DNA from: Sphagnum compactum
Lineage: Eukaryota; Bryophyta; Sphagnopsida; Sphagnales
Assembly (NCBI GenBank): GCA_965153455.1
Contig: OZ234499.1
Location: forward strand, 7,636,515 to 7,700,514
Direction: 5' to 3'
Length of the DNA stretch: 64,000 nt
In this document: positions 1 to 13,600 of the stretch, one piece after another
Position numbering within the stretch: the first letter of the stretch is position 1
Layout of the letters: each line of letters begins with the position of its first letter
The notes under the pieces: generated by a model
The model's database searches: none
What the model saw: the letters and a program-made list of their open reading frames with translations, nothing else
Told to the model about the DNA's origin: nothing
Made by a program: the position numbers and the translations under genes

Positions 1-165
1 AGTTTGTATAATTGCATTGTAAGTTGTAATTTAATTGTTTAGTACTATTAAAATCAACTACCATACAATTTCTTTCAAACCCAAATTCAAACACCTAGTT
101 GCAACTTAGTCACTAAATCCTTTATTTTCATTTCATCTTTAGTTGTAAGTTAACTGCAAAGGATA

Positions 166-485
166 GGAACATAATTCATTGCTCAAATGTATAAATGAAA
201 TAATTAAAAATAATAATTTGTTAGAGTAGTTATAAAGTAGTTGTAAATAAGTTGCAAAACATAAGGATATTTAGAATCGATTTGTCAAATGGATGAATGA
301 AATAATGAAATAATATATTTGTTGAATTACTTGTAAATAGTTGTAGAAAAACATAAGAACAAAATTCATTCATCAAATGGATGAATGAAATAATTGAAGA
401 TTATATTTGTCAAACTAGTTGTAAAATAGTTGTAAATAAATTGCAAAAGGTATTAACATATGTCATTCGTCGACAAATGGATGAA
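166..485. repeat. Degenerate tandem repeat, unit about 95 bp
   Basis: About three and a half diverged copies begin near 166, 266, 358 and 454. Each carries a 'CAAATGGATGAATGAAATAA'-like block followed by an 'AGTTGTAAATA' block and 'GCAAAA'. Copies differ by many substitutions and small indels, so the array is old. No coding potential is visible. Related 'AGTTGTAA' words recur elsewhere in the flanking AT-rich DNA, so this may be part of a larger repeat that extends left of the window. Confidence 0.6.
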
Positions 486-3299
486 AAGTCACGTTGGCAT
501 TTCATTCGCCACGTTGGAATGTGTGTGAAAATCTGACATGGAGATTAGTTACAAAGAAGTCGCATATAATTGCATGTGAGTTGCACCATATATATTTGAT
601 ATTGTATACAACATAAGGTGTCTGCTACAACTATAAAACCTAGTTGCAAGCCCAGTTGTAAAACCTTATATGTTCTCATAGTGGCATTTAATTCAAGGAC
701 TAAAGAAAAAAAAATGTATAATAACATATTATAAGACTATGGCATAATAACCATGAAAAAAATTTGCAGGTGTAAACCGATGTGCTAATATTGCAAAAAC
801 GTTTGAAGAGGAAGTAGATAATCTAATGAAAGGAATTATGGAAAGACAACTATTAAAGAAGAGGCCTAATGTGTTTAACAATGTAGTACATAGTTTTTTG
901 GTGTAAAAGATCCCTTAAAAAAGGATGATGTATAGCAAAAATATTTTTTACAAAAGCTTGACCTTTTGATTGTGAAGATCATTTGCTTATGCAATTTGTG
1001 AAAAATGTTTAGTTTTTGTTATGGACACCACTTTCACATGATGAATGGAGTTCATTCATATGGATGTCCATCCATAACTTATAGTTAACTCATAATTCAA
1101 TTCAAATTAATTCTCAGTTCATTTTCATTAACTTTTTGTTCATTCTCGAGTTTTTATAATCCATTCTTAGCTATTTTTAGTTTATTCATAGTTCATTTTT
1201 AGTTAAGTCCTATTTAATTCGTAATCATTTATAATTAAGAAGTTTTTTGAGAAACTTCCTTATTCGATGGGCACATGGAAAGCACTATGGAAACTTCTTT
1301 GAGCTAGGTCTTCGAAGGGGTATAAATAGAAGTAGGACCCCCATTACCTTTAGTTTGTTCAACACCAGTTTAAATTATGATCTTATACCATAACCTTGTT
1401 ATGTTATTTTCATGTTTACATTTTTTTATTTAATTGCAATAAAAAAAATTTGTACTTTGGTTTTACACACTTTTGTTATTAACTTAACTCTTTGTATTTT
1501 TATGTTTTTATGTTTTTATGTCTTGGTTCTTTTGTTTTGTGTTTTGGATTTAAATGTAGACCTATCCTTTCATCATTTGTCTCTGTAATTTTGGTGCCCA
1601 TGATAGATTTACACTTATGTCCTTAAGTTGTTTTCCTTTTTAAAAAATAATTTTCATACAAATATTGCATAACTTGGTGGAAAAACTAAACAAAAGCATA
1701 TTTAGTTAAAATTAGTAAATTATATTTGTAAAATTATGGATCAAAACATGCTAATAGGACTCAATGTGATTACTTTATAAAAGAACTTGGGTTATTTTGT
1801 AATCCTTTTGATTTTTTCATAAAAAAGAAATTTTGAATGAATTTTTTACAACTTATTGTTAAAACTACTTATAATTGTTCCAATACATCACATGTTTTGT
1901 GTTGATTTTTGTTGAATAAAAATGAATTTTTTAAAAGTGTACAAATTTTGCATTTTGTCTTGAAAAAAATCATAATTTCAAATCATTTCAATATATGCTA
2001 ACTACTTTAGGTTTTAGTTTTTAATATCATAAACTACAAAAAAATAATTTGATGTGTCATATGCATTACACCCTATTTACATGTGACAAAATATTTTTGA
2101 AAATTTGAAACTTTAAAAACACATTTTGAAAATTTTGAATTCCACAACTTTTTGATTGTGAATTTTTTTCAAGTGTGTGGGTAATAGGTTACTATCATTT
2201 TAACTTTTTACCATCAATTTTTTTTATTAAAAGAGTCCTTAGACATATATCATGTTACAAAATTGATTTCTTTTGACTTAATTGTTGTTTCAGTTGAAAA
2301 TTCCTTTAGTAAACCCAAAAAAAATAAAATAAAATTCTATTTGAATTTTTCAACATTCATATTAGTCATTTAACACAACTTGAAATGTTTGGGTGCATTC
2401 ACAATTGAGGTAAACAAAAGGACTCTTTCATTGCAAAATCATTTTAAACTTCAACTTTCATTAATTGTTATAACTTGTATAACCTACAAGTTATTTTTTT
2501 TAATTGTTTCATTAAATAAGAGTGTACATTAGGATCAATATGGTAAAAATCACAATTTTCATAATTAAAACATGTACTTAAATTTTTTAGAACACGACTT
2601 AATAACCATGTCCCATTGCACAAATTTATTGAAAAGGAAACAATAGCAATAACAATATTTGTTCAAAAAATTATCATATTTTAACCACAAATAAAAAGTT
2701 TGTTTTACATGATGGTATAAAATTTAGTATTACAAAACACTAGATTTTGTGGAATTGATGCTAAAATCTTGAATCTTGATATTAAATAAACTACATCAAT
2801 AAGGACGATAATATTATTTTCTTAATATTTAGGTTACATTCCAAAGGTTTGGAAGGACGTTGGGGAGATGTGAATTAAAAAAAAGAAATTATTTGAGATT
2901 TTAATTTTTAAATAAAATATTAACACTCCAAATCAAAGATTGTCATTTTGGAAATGTTTTGGAATTTTACATTCATTATTGGTTTATATTACAACTAGAC
3001 ATTCAAAATTTGTTCAATTATTTTTTACCAACCTTTTTTGGACTTATTGGTTGAAGGATTAAACATATGTATGTACGTCCTTTCGTTGTTTAACATATCA
3101 TAACTTTCATTTTGCTTTAGGGTCATAGTTTTGTTGTGGTACCCCAACCATGAATGTCAAAACTTTGAAACTACCATAACTTTAAAATGTCAAAACAAAA
3201 ACATATTTACTATAATTTGCAATCTTTAAGGAATCTTGACACCTTTTTTGGCTCTTATTAACATTTTTTGACCTTACAAGTTTTTACTTGCAAATGTCT
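486..3299. other. AT-rich intergenic DNA, no gene seen
   Basis: Long A/T runs and frequent stops in all frames. I recognise no gene, RNA gene or intact transposon here. Short open stretches near 780-900 show no family resemblance. Confidence 0.6.
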
Positions 3300-3960
3300 A
3301 AGGGGGCATTCATTAATTTCTTAGGAGTTGATTGACAACCTAAACAAGTGATTATTGGTTTGTTTGAAGCAATGAAAATTACTAATCATGAAACCTTGCC
3401 CAAAAATATGACAAATGTTTTTGATCAATATGGATTGAGAAGAAAAATCATTTATTTTATCAAATATGAAGTGTCAAATTTGAATACCATGACATTTACT
3501 TTGAAATCAACTATGAGGTGTGAAATTTTGAGTTTGGATAAAAGATTTCAAGGTCCTTGTTTTGACCACGTTTTTAAAAAAAATGTAAATATGCTATAAT
3601 AAACAAGAAAATAGGTTAAAAAATTTATTTGTTTCAATCAAGTCTACATAATTAAATTTGCAAATATATATAACTTGGTCCAAGAAAATTTGGGAAAGCA
3701 AACATGAATGGAACAAGGCTTATCTTGATTAGTTTTTGCTTGGAAAAACTAAATAACTTAATGAAAACAAGGCAGATTTTTATTTTTTACTACTTGAATT
3801 TTTGCCCCTTGGGTTTTCTTTGAATTATGTTAGTGGAATATATTAATATTGCATCTATGATTTTGATTGCACATTTACTAGCAAAGTCATTATGTTTAAA
3901 AAAACTCTACAATTTTTGGAGGTTATTATCCCTTATTAAAACAAATTAACAAAATACTAC
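3300..3960 (+). pseudogene. hAT-superfamily transposase relic
   Basis: A + strand frame reads, in pieces, FINFLGVD(stop)QPKQVIIGLFEA, then DQYGLRRKIIYFIKYEVSNL, then a Cys/Phe-rich stretch ending in FQGPCFDHVFKK. After a break it continues with WSKKIWESKHEWNKAYLD and later TSKVIMFKKTLQFLEVI. The order 'GLFEA - QYGL..KI..Y.KDE.SNLNT - C..L.L...F.G.CF.H - W..A' is that of hAT transposases of the plant BED-finger (RICESLEEPER/DAYSLEEPER-like) kind, in the RNase H-like core. Several stops and a missing N-terminal BED domain and C-terminal dimerisation domain show it is dead. An 83-codon open segment at 3348-3599 is the longest surviving piece. Family assignment is from motif pattern only. Confidence 0.55.
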
Positions 3961-6900
3961 ACTAGAAGAAATGTTGTCCATTCTGACCATATTTTTGTGA
4001 CTACTATGTGAATAATGTCCAAACCAACTTATTTTACGACTACTAGTGTGTTAATCCTACGTGTCCACGTAGTTACAACTTGTTGTAGTCACATAAGCAA
4101 CTACAAGAGGGGTTGAACCAAATTCTAGTTGTAGATACAACTACAACTTATGACTAATATGATTTTCATTGAAAATGTAAATGAAAAGTGAACAATGTCA
4201 TTCATCGATAGATGATAACGTAGTTGTTTTACAATTACAATGAAAGTTTTTGCAACTACAACAGTATATTCTACCACATGAACAAAGAAACATAAACCAC
4301 ACATGACAAACTTTGCTATTTTAATTGGACTATTATCCGTTCAATGTACCCATCCATGGATCTTCCATGATATAATATCTAATAACTAATAGTTTACTAA
4401 GAAAAGCTAATATAACTTAGTTGGTAAATTAAACTAAGGAAGCATAATAGGTTACGATAAACTAAGTAAGCCTATGTTCATTGGTAGACTAGATAGAAGA
4501 TAGTAGGTAGGTAGGTAGGTAAGCTAAGCAAGAAGTAATTTATTTTGTCCAAATATGTCATACAATTTTTGTATTAATTGATTAATTAATTAGCTATGTT
4601 AAATAATTAATTTATTAAATGTAGGCTAGACAGTAAATAGTAAATATGTAACCTAGGTAGTATGTGATAAGTAGGATTTCGATAGTAGTAAGTAGTAGGT
4701 AGGTTAACTTATAAATATTTTATTATGTGGATATATAATTTATAATAATAATAATAATTTAGGTAGCTTAAGTAATATATAGTAGGTATGTAGCCTAGGT
4801 AATATGTAATAAGTAAGATAGGTAGTAAATAGTTAAGAAAATAGTAAATATTTTATTGTGTGGATATATGATAATGTTTTTGTATGGGACAAAGGATGTG
4901 ATAATGTTGTAGTGTTGTAGTGTTTCCCTTTCATTAGAATTGTCCCATATCCTTTGACTATAACTTCAAACTTGTAGAGTATATAAGTAGGTGAAGGAAT
5001 GGACTAGATTCATGGTATGCACTATAAACATAATGCATGTGCCATTTGGGATGAGCCAATGAAAATGCTTGTCCCCAACAAAATAAATAGGAACCTACCT
5101 ATCTATTTAGCCTATGCTAGGTAACCTATTTTAGTACCCTAAACTAGCCTAGATAATAATTAAGTTTTGTAATATTAATATTTAGTTATTATAATTATTA
5201 TATTTAGTTATTAATTATAATATTTAATTATCGTAATTATAATATTAAGTATTTTCATTTATGTATATATTGAATAAATGAAAATTGCCATGTGTTTTAT
5301 TGCCATTGGATCTTTAAATTACCACGTGGTTAAATCCTAACCACCCATCAATGGCACATTTGGGAGCATGGGACTATACCAAGTGTAGTCACAAATGTAG
5401 TCACAAGTTGAGGTTCCATGTCATACTAAGGATCATCCATAACAATGTATGAGAAATTATGGCTAGTTGTAAGGTTTCCGATTATATTTTCAACTTCATG
5501 ACCATGTTATGTCTTTTACGACTAATTGTCTTATGGCACTTGTCCAAAACTGCTATTAGAATGTATGAATGCCACCTTCTCTTACTTGGTACATTTCTCA
5601 AATGATGGTGGATTATATTTTTTTCCTATTGTAAGTATTTTTGTTTTCAACTAATCTTATGGCCATTTTGGTTCATGATGCATTGGAATTTGTCAAAACT
5701 ATGTGTTTAAAATTGAAGGAATAAATTACAATCCTATTAGCCCAAGACAATTTGATTTGACATGATGATTCCAAGGTTGCTTTTGAATTGGCTTTGCTTG
5801 CTTTCAACATCAAAAGGGAACTTTGTGATGTTAAAAAATCTTTCTTTTCATTTAAAAATATATATATTTAAAAAAAAATGGTGAGGGAAGTATGAATCAA
5901 TGTTTTTTCTTGTTGGTTTTTTGGTTCACCAAATCCTAGGCATTGTAGACTCACAAATTGAGATCAATTTAAAATCAAAGAATTTAACAAAGTTAATATT
6001 TGTGAATAAAAATTGGCAAAAATTGGCAAAATGATCCTAAGGTTGGATGGGAAGTTCATTCTAGTCTAAGAGAGTTAATTAAAACAGATGTGGACTTAGA
6101 AGAAACATTTGAAAATTTTGAAAATGCATTTGAGCAAGATGAAATTGTGGAAAATATAATATTTTAGACACAAGTCTTTGCATTTGAATTTTTTATTAAT
6201 TATTTCTTTTGCAAGTTGCAATTTTTAGCAAATAATTTCAATAATTAGTTTGTGAGAACTACTTTTGAAAATTGGTTGTTAATAAATGTATGGAAACTAA
6301 TTGGATTTTTTTTTTCAAAATTTAAAAACCCTAGCCACTTCTTCTAAAGATGATTTTTTTATTAAAAACCAGAGATGATTCTTCAAAGATCTTCTAAGAA
6401 TTGGACTTTCAAATAAAATGAAAATTGCCCAATATTGGCTTATACTTCCTTGGCATACTGTCATGTATGTTTTCAAAAAACTTTTCATAAGACCCACCAT
6501 CCAAGAAATGACTCTCCATATATTCAATGAAAAATGGGTAATGTTTAATGAATTTCAACAATTAGACATGAAGGCGAAATTTCATGAATGGATTTCGCAT
6601 GTAAAGCATGAGCATTAAAATATGAAATGAATTACAATTATGACCTTTACAATTGCTTTTCCTTTGATTAACTATGCTGACGTTGATGGATGTTACCCAC
6701 CATAGTTTATGGTTTTAAGTTTCAACTACACATTAAGTCCTCATTTTGCATTGGTTTGCATGAATAGGTGGAGGGAGAATGTGTTTATGGCACAAATGTT
6801 TTTGCAATGGTGTTGGTCACTTACATACTTCTTGATAATGATAGCTTTACATCAGCATTGATTCTTGTTGGTTCATTCTATTTCTATCCTGCAAACATGA

Positions 6901-9820
6901 TATCACATATGTCTTGGATAACATAGCTTCTTGGGAATTAAATATATGACCTGGTCCTTGAACCCATCAAAAGACTTTCCCGAATCATCTCCATGACAAC
7001 TACATGATTGATCACTAAACGTGCATGCGGCCATGTTAAAATCATCACAAATCTTTATGATTGGTAAAGTTTGTGGCCTTCAAGTCTAAAGATGTCATTT
7101 CAAACTCATAACAGAAACTACCTTCAATGTTCTAGATTGTGACCTCCAAGTTTATGTACAAACCTTACTTACATGTTGTTCCAAATGCATATTAATTTTG
7201 AGACTTTGTGATTGAGACTCAAAAAAAATTCAGTCATTCATTAACATTATAGTATCATGCATTCTATATTTAATTTTAATGTTAAAATTAAAATTTTAAT
7301 GTAGAATGTTAACAAAAATAGACAAGAAAACAATTCTTGGTTACACATTCTTGAACTTTTATGTCACTAATCAGAAATTGTAAAAAATATGAACAAATCA
7401 AGTTTAAATATTAAAAATGTAAAATTAAAAATGGTTATTTAAGCATGTAAGGTTTAATCGATGGAGATGTTGTACATGCAAATGATTGGAATAGGCCCAC
7501 ACAACCATTCGCTACCTTCAAATATTTTGGTACATGTCTAATTAGAAAGCTGATTTGCAAGGTGCCATCTCCTTTCCCCAAAAGCTAGAATAGACAAATT
7601 CAAGTAATTTGTAGATTGAAAGGTGATATTGAGAGGGCACTAATTGCATGGTGAGAAAGGCAAGCCTTTTGTTCTCAATCACAAACACAATTTCCTTCTG
7701 AAGATACAAGTGAGACAAGGAATTTGAGACCATAGGTAATTCAAAAGGGATAGGGATCTTTGTGGGAGTGGTAAGACCAATCACGATCACTCTACTAAAC
7801 AATGTCCTCTACTAATTTCCTTCAGGTAAATTATCATGAAGTTAGTGCGAAACATAAAGTTCACATAACATACCTAAACTCTAACCATGGATTATGGAAC
7901 ATGCTATTGAAACATCAAGGTTAGTGAAATGTCATGTGGTAAAAGTCATATATTTCTCCTAGACAAACATTAAACAATATTGAGGTTGTCAATGCTACAG
8001 AGTCCATGCCATGTTGATGCAACCCTTCTTTCTTTCAATGGACATTGGCATGTGTATACAAACATGCACATGTGAGGCAATTTGGAAATTATTGCTGGTA
8101 AGAAAGGCTTGAGCATAGCAAGTTCTTGTTAAACAAGGGCCTACCTAAACAATGAAGTTCAAGTACCCCAGGTACATTGAAGACCAAATCATTGTTTATT
8201 CTCCACCCAAAATTGAAGGGCATTTTAGATAGTGTGGAACGCTTTGGCAAACTTGGAAAGCACACTCTAATAAAATGATTTTTCATATTTTTCACTTAAT
8301 TTAGTTATGATAGTGAAAGGGTTTTCTTTTTCATATTTGTGATGTAGCACAAGTTGTGATCATCCATGTAAGATGATTTAGCCAAATTTGGCTAGAAACA
8401 AATTATAAAGCTAGAGACATCTACAAACCCTTCTAATTTCATTTTAGTGAAAACAACTAAATCCTCTATTTGTGGTGATATGATTGGCCTAGGGTCATTT
8501 TCATAAACCTGTAGCAATTGCCAATCCATGTCATGAATTAACCAAAAATCATAAGGAAAGTGGGCAAAATTGGTTATCAAAGTTTGTCCTAAGAATAAGG
8601 TCGTTTAAACTTTCAAGGAAGTAATGAGATGAGAATAACATTATTAAAACGATAATTTTGCTACCAAATTTATTAGAAATTTATTCTTAATTTTATGGAG
8701 ATGTCTACAAACCCTTCTAATATACAACAATATTTGATATTTGGATCTTAACACAACCATTCTAGAGCTAAGCCTTTCTTGTCTTTTCAAAAGTACACAT
8801 TTGTTCACAAAAATGTATTTTGGTTATTTCTAATCTTGATGTTAAGAACTAACTGATATTCTATTTCATTTTCAAATTGGGTTTCAAAAGACATTGAAGA
8901 TCATGTGCTTTATGTTCCAAGGTTGGCAATGAAACTGTTGTTAATGGTTAGTTAAGTGAGGAAAGAGTCAAATTTGAAGCTAAAACTTCTTGAGTTGGTA
9001 CTTATCTATTTTTCAGTGGTTTCATGCTTGGAACAAAACTTGATGGAATGGAAATGTAGCTACAAACATTTGATACGGGTGCATTCATTTTTGGGGTACC
9101 TCCCAAAAATCATAGGAATATTTAATTATTTTCCCATTATATATCTACCAAAAGTATTATCTATATCTACGATGAACTTAATTGAGAAGAATCCAAAAAA
9201 TTTAAATATCATAATTTATACATGATGATGGTGATTTTTCACATGCATGTATTGTTGTGTATCAATATTTTGTTTTAAATTCAAAACATTTTTTAAAAAT
9301 ATATTCTTGACTTGAATTTTTTTTTTGGCATGATTTTTTCTTGCACATGAGTGACTTGCACCTAGAGCTTTACAAACTCTAAACCCAATGAATAAAAATA
9401 AGTTAAGAAAATGGCCCAAAAAAAAATTCCTTTTCTATGTAGCCTTATAGAAGGAATTATGTAACCTTATAAATTGTCATAATATGGTTTATAATTTAAT
9501 CAAGTGCATCTGGCAATGAACATTGGTAAACATAGATGAAAATATTGTCGTGGCAAATATACATATTAAATATTCATGTTATGTTGTACCTAGTCCTGTG
9601 CTAGATGTTATATTATACAAGCATGTTATGTGATATTATTATATAGTGTACTTATGTCATGTTATGGAGTCATGGCATGCAAAGTGATACTTTGTTTATT
9701 CCAGAAAACATATAATGTTTAGGAACACATGAGAATTTGTCACATTTGGTTTTAGGTAGGTGGAGTCTAGCTGCTCCAGCGATTTTTTTAAAAATCATAC
9801 ATTCTACAAGGCTTTTGAAA
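3961..9820. other. AT-rich gene-poor DNA with short repeats
   Basis: No gene recognised. A GTAGGTAGGTAGGTAGGTAAG microsatellite-like run lies near 4,500, and 'TAGGTAG/CTAGGTA' words are over-represented at 4,420-5,160. Short GTAGTCAC/GACTAC words cluster at 4,010-4,290 and 5,380-5,520. Small open frames at 6,418-6,618, 7,542-7,802 (-) and 8,956-9,225 have no recognisable motif and I do not call them genes. Confidence 0.55.
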
Positions 9821-10490
9821 CAAGGGGTGTGTCACACTGTGGCCTTGCCATAATTTACATTTAAAAGTCTCTTAGGGCAAAAGAAGAGTTATGGAAACTC
9901 AAATATTTCAACATGCAAAAATACAATCTTCAAAAAATCCTCTAAAAGAAACCAAAGTCCTTCAAGATATTATAACTCTATAACTAAGCTCCAGTTTCAA
10001 CACGAGCCAAAATATATCATCTTTAAAAAATCCTCATATAAAAATAGACCTATTATTATTACCTAGGGGCCAAAATCCCTTAAGCTACTATACTCTAGAT
10101 AATGAATCTAAACACAATATCCTTGCCTACCAAGGCAAGGCCAACAAGGGGTGTGTCACACTGTGGCCTTGCCATAATTTACATTTGAAAGTAACTTAGG
10201 ACAAAAGAAGAGTTATGGAAACTCAAATATATATTTCACCATGCAAAAATACAATCTTCCAAAAATCCTCTAAAAGAACTAAAAATCCTTCAAGAGATAT
10301 AGTATATAACTCTATAACTAATCTCCAGTTTCAACACAGGCCAAAATATATCATCTTTCAAAAATCCTCACATAAAAATAGACCTAGTATTATTACCTAG
10401 GGGCCAAAATCCAGTAAGCTACTATACTCTATAATGAATCTAAACATAATGTCGTTGCCTTGGTAGTAAGTAGCCTGCAAGGCCAACAAA
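9821..10490. repeat. Two-copy direct tandem duplication, 324-bp period
   Basis: Copy 1 begins at 9,821 and copy 2 at 10,145, each with CAAGGGGTGTGTCACACTGT. Both continue through matching blocks ('CCTTGCCATAATTTACATTT', 'AGAGTTATGGAAACTCAAAT', 'CCTAGGGGCCAAAATCC', 'AAGCTACTATACTCTA') and end near a 'CAAGGCCAACAA' block. Divergence is low with small indels, so the duplication is fairly young. Its right edge is about 200 bp upstream of the PDR start codon, so it lies in the probable promoter region. Confidence 0.85.
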
Positions 10491-10566
10491 TTACACTAGA
10501 TCTCATGATAGTTCTTTTCCACACTAACTGCAGCCTTTTTTCTCGAACACAACAAGAGCGTCCCAA

Positions 10567-10588
10567 CTGCATGCATGCATGCATGCAG
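10567..10588. promoter_or_regulatory. 22-bp perfect palindrome with RY (CATGCATG) repeats
   Basis: The stretch runs CTGC, then repeated ATGC, ending in GCAG, and equals its own reverse complement over 22 bases. It contains three overlapping CATGCATG words, the RY/Sph element that B3-domain factors of the ABI3/FUS3 type bind in plants. It sits 107 bp upstream of the chosen PDR start. That it acts as a promoter element is inference; it could be a simple TGCA repeat. Confidence 0.4.
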
Positions 10589-10694
10589 ACTACCCGCCCA
10601 CCACAGCACCAAGTTCTCTCAAGCGCGCTCGCGAGCTCGTCTATGATCTAGCTTGGGTTGAGAATTTGGACATTTTGTGTACAGAAGCAAAAAA

Positions 10695-13600
10695 ATGCAG
10701 CCGGGATCGAGTAGTAGTAGTAGTAGTAGTAGTAGTGGAGTTTGTGTTGCATCTGATTGCAGTAGGAAAACCCTTTCAGGTGATCATCATGTGGGTCTTG
10801 GTCGTGGTCCAATGCAGTTTGCGGATCTGACGACGTTGCAGCCGCGAGGAGGTGGTAGTCACTGCACTGGGTCGTCGTCGTCGTCGACGAGTGCCAGTAC
10901 GATTGAAGTGGATGATCGCGTTTCTACAAGTGTGCTTGCAACATGCGGCGTCAGTATGCAGGAAAGTTTAGAGAAGAATCGTGATGATGATGATGATGAT
11001 GATGATGATATGGAGCCGGAATTGAAGAAATGGGCTGCGCTCCAGAAGTTGCCTACTTACGATCGCCTCCATACCGCGCTTCTTGAGCTCGACGACAAGG
11101 ACGAATTAGTGGGATCTATGGTCGCTGCTGCTGATAGCAGAGTGCAATTTATTCGTACTCTGGCGCCTGTGGACGTAAGGAAACTGGGGAAAGGACAGCG
11201 TCAACGAGTCGTGGAGAAAGCACTTGCGACTGATCAGCAAGATAATGAACGACTATTGCTTCGCATCAAAGAGCGCATTGAACGGTGAGCACACAAACGC
11301 TAGTGATCCGTCATGAATGTTGTTGATCATGTGGGTTTGTTGAATCTCTCTTGATGGAGAGGTTTCTTGGATTGATTTTTGTGGCGCGCTTGTGGAGGAG
11401 GAGTCGTCAATGCATGAGTTGCACAAACTAATTGTGTGGAAGTAAAAGTTTTATAGTACACACACAAATTTGTTTTGGGATTTGAATACTATAATTTCGT
11501 GAATGCTGCTGCAGTGTGGGAATGGAGTTGCCAAAGGTGGAGGTGCGATTTCAACATTTGTCTGTGAACGCTGATGTCTACTTCGGAGCTCGTGCTCTGC
11601 CAACTCTTTTCAACTTCGCCCGCAATGCTTTCGAGGTAGACCACACACACACACACACACACATCCTCCAAATATCTTGGCGATTTCAAAACATTTTTTC
11701 CTTGAAATGTGAAGATTTTTTTGGAAATTTTTTCCCAAAAAGTTCCCTTGATCATGTTGCTCAGGAATTTGTTTTTCTAGCAAAATGATTGAATATTCGC
11801 CACAAAAAGAATCACTGGCTTAGAATTGGATTATGAATAATGTTTTAAATGTTCTCAAGTTTTAATCAAAAAAAAACTTTGACATTGCGATCATCTCTGT
11901 GGCAAAAACTTGAGTGTATGATCATCAAGCAGGGTGTCCTGGAGTCTTTGAAAATTTGCCAAACAAACAAGTGCGACCTTGGCATTCTGAACGATGTGAG
12001 CGGTGTTATCAGACCTGGAAGGCAAGTGCAGCAAATTGGGAACTCAACCCTAGAGCCACTGGAAGTTGCACGAATACTCTTTTATTTCAAGTGTAAAATA
12101 TACAAAGAGTTAATTCCCCTAACCTTGAAGCATATGCAACTTCTAAAGTCATGTATTTTGCAACCTACAAGATCCTGCATGTGCGCACCGTTAACATCTT
12201 CACAATTTGCCCCTTATAGAAATATATTCTACCCTTGTGCATGGTTGTGCCAGAATGACATTGCTGCTGGGACCGCCGTGCTCTGGAAAATCAACACTGC
12301 TGCGAGCTCTTGCTGGCAAACTTGACAAAAACTTGAGAGTAAGCAGTTGAACGTCCATCAATTCCCACTTGCTGAACTATGTAGCCTTGAGTAATGTTTT
12401 CATCCAACTTCTCAAGGGATTGTTGTAATAGATCTGGAAACTTTCTGAAGTTTAGGACCTACTACAGTGATCATTTCATCAAGGGTTGTTTTTGTTCAAT
12501 TTTGTCAAATGGGTGGATTGGTGACCATCCATGACATTAATGACCCAAATCTCACTAGATGTCAGACAGGATTTATTCTGAGAATCCCACTTTGTTCTAG
12601 TGACCTCCATGACTTGAGCCCATTTTTCCCCGAGAAAAGATTTACCCTAAGTTTGTACCTTTGGCAGCTTGCTTTTTTTTCTACCAAGTTGCAAAAATTT
12701 GCCCCAAAAACAAAAACACCGATTTTGATGTCTCTAGCTAGAAATTACTTCCAGAGCTGCAGACAAACAGTACATCAATCAGCTGCACGATCTGTTTGTG
12801 ACAGAGGTCAGGAGTGATCACGTACAACGGACATACCATGAAAGAGTTTGTGCCACAAAGGACATCTGCGTATATCAGCCAAATGGATAACCACATTGGG
12901 GAGCTTACAGTACGAGAAACTCTGGATTTTGCAGCTCGCTGTCAGGGAGTGGGATATAAGTATGGTATGCATGCATCCGATGATCAATCAAACTTGAACT
13001 GCCTGCAGAGATTTCATCTGCGGTCTCATCCTGCTGAGCTATAGTAACACAGTGGGTCACACATTGCAATGTCATGATCTCTATGCTGTTGTGCTCGGAA
13101 GAGAAAATTCTCACTGTACTTCTGATGACTCTGGCCTTTGCTGATGATGGCTGTTGCAGATATGCTCACAGAGCTTGCCCACAGAGAAAAGCAGCAAAAT
13201 ATCCATCCAGATCCTGACATTGACGCCTTCATGAAGGTGAGCTGCTTAAGAGTCACAGATTTTGATCTGGTCAGGACTGTCAAGAGATTCAACTTGTAAT
13301 TGTAATTCCCTCCAAGTTGCTGGTGAATAGATCATGAATGGCTTGCAGATTGGTCAATCATTGTCAGAGCATTGCAATTTCCTAGCTATGAAATCTGCAA
13401 TTTCAGGCAGCAGCCTGGATGATAATATGGATACAGATCTGATTCAATCTGGAATTTAGTGCAGGCAACTGCTGTGCAAGGAAAGAAGCACAGCATGACT
13501 ACAGACTACATCATGAAAGTGCTTGGCCTGGAATTCTGTGCTGACACACTCGTTGGGAATGACATGCTTCGGGGTATCTCTGCTGGTCAGAAAAAACGGG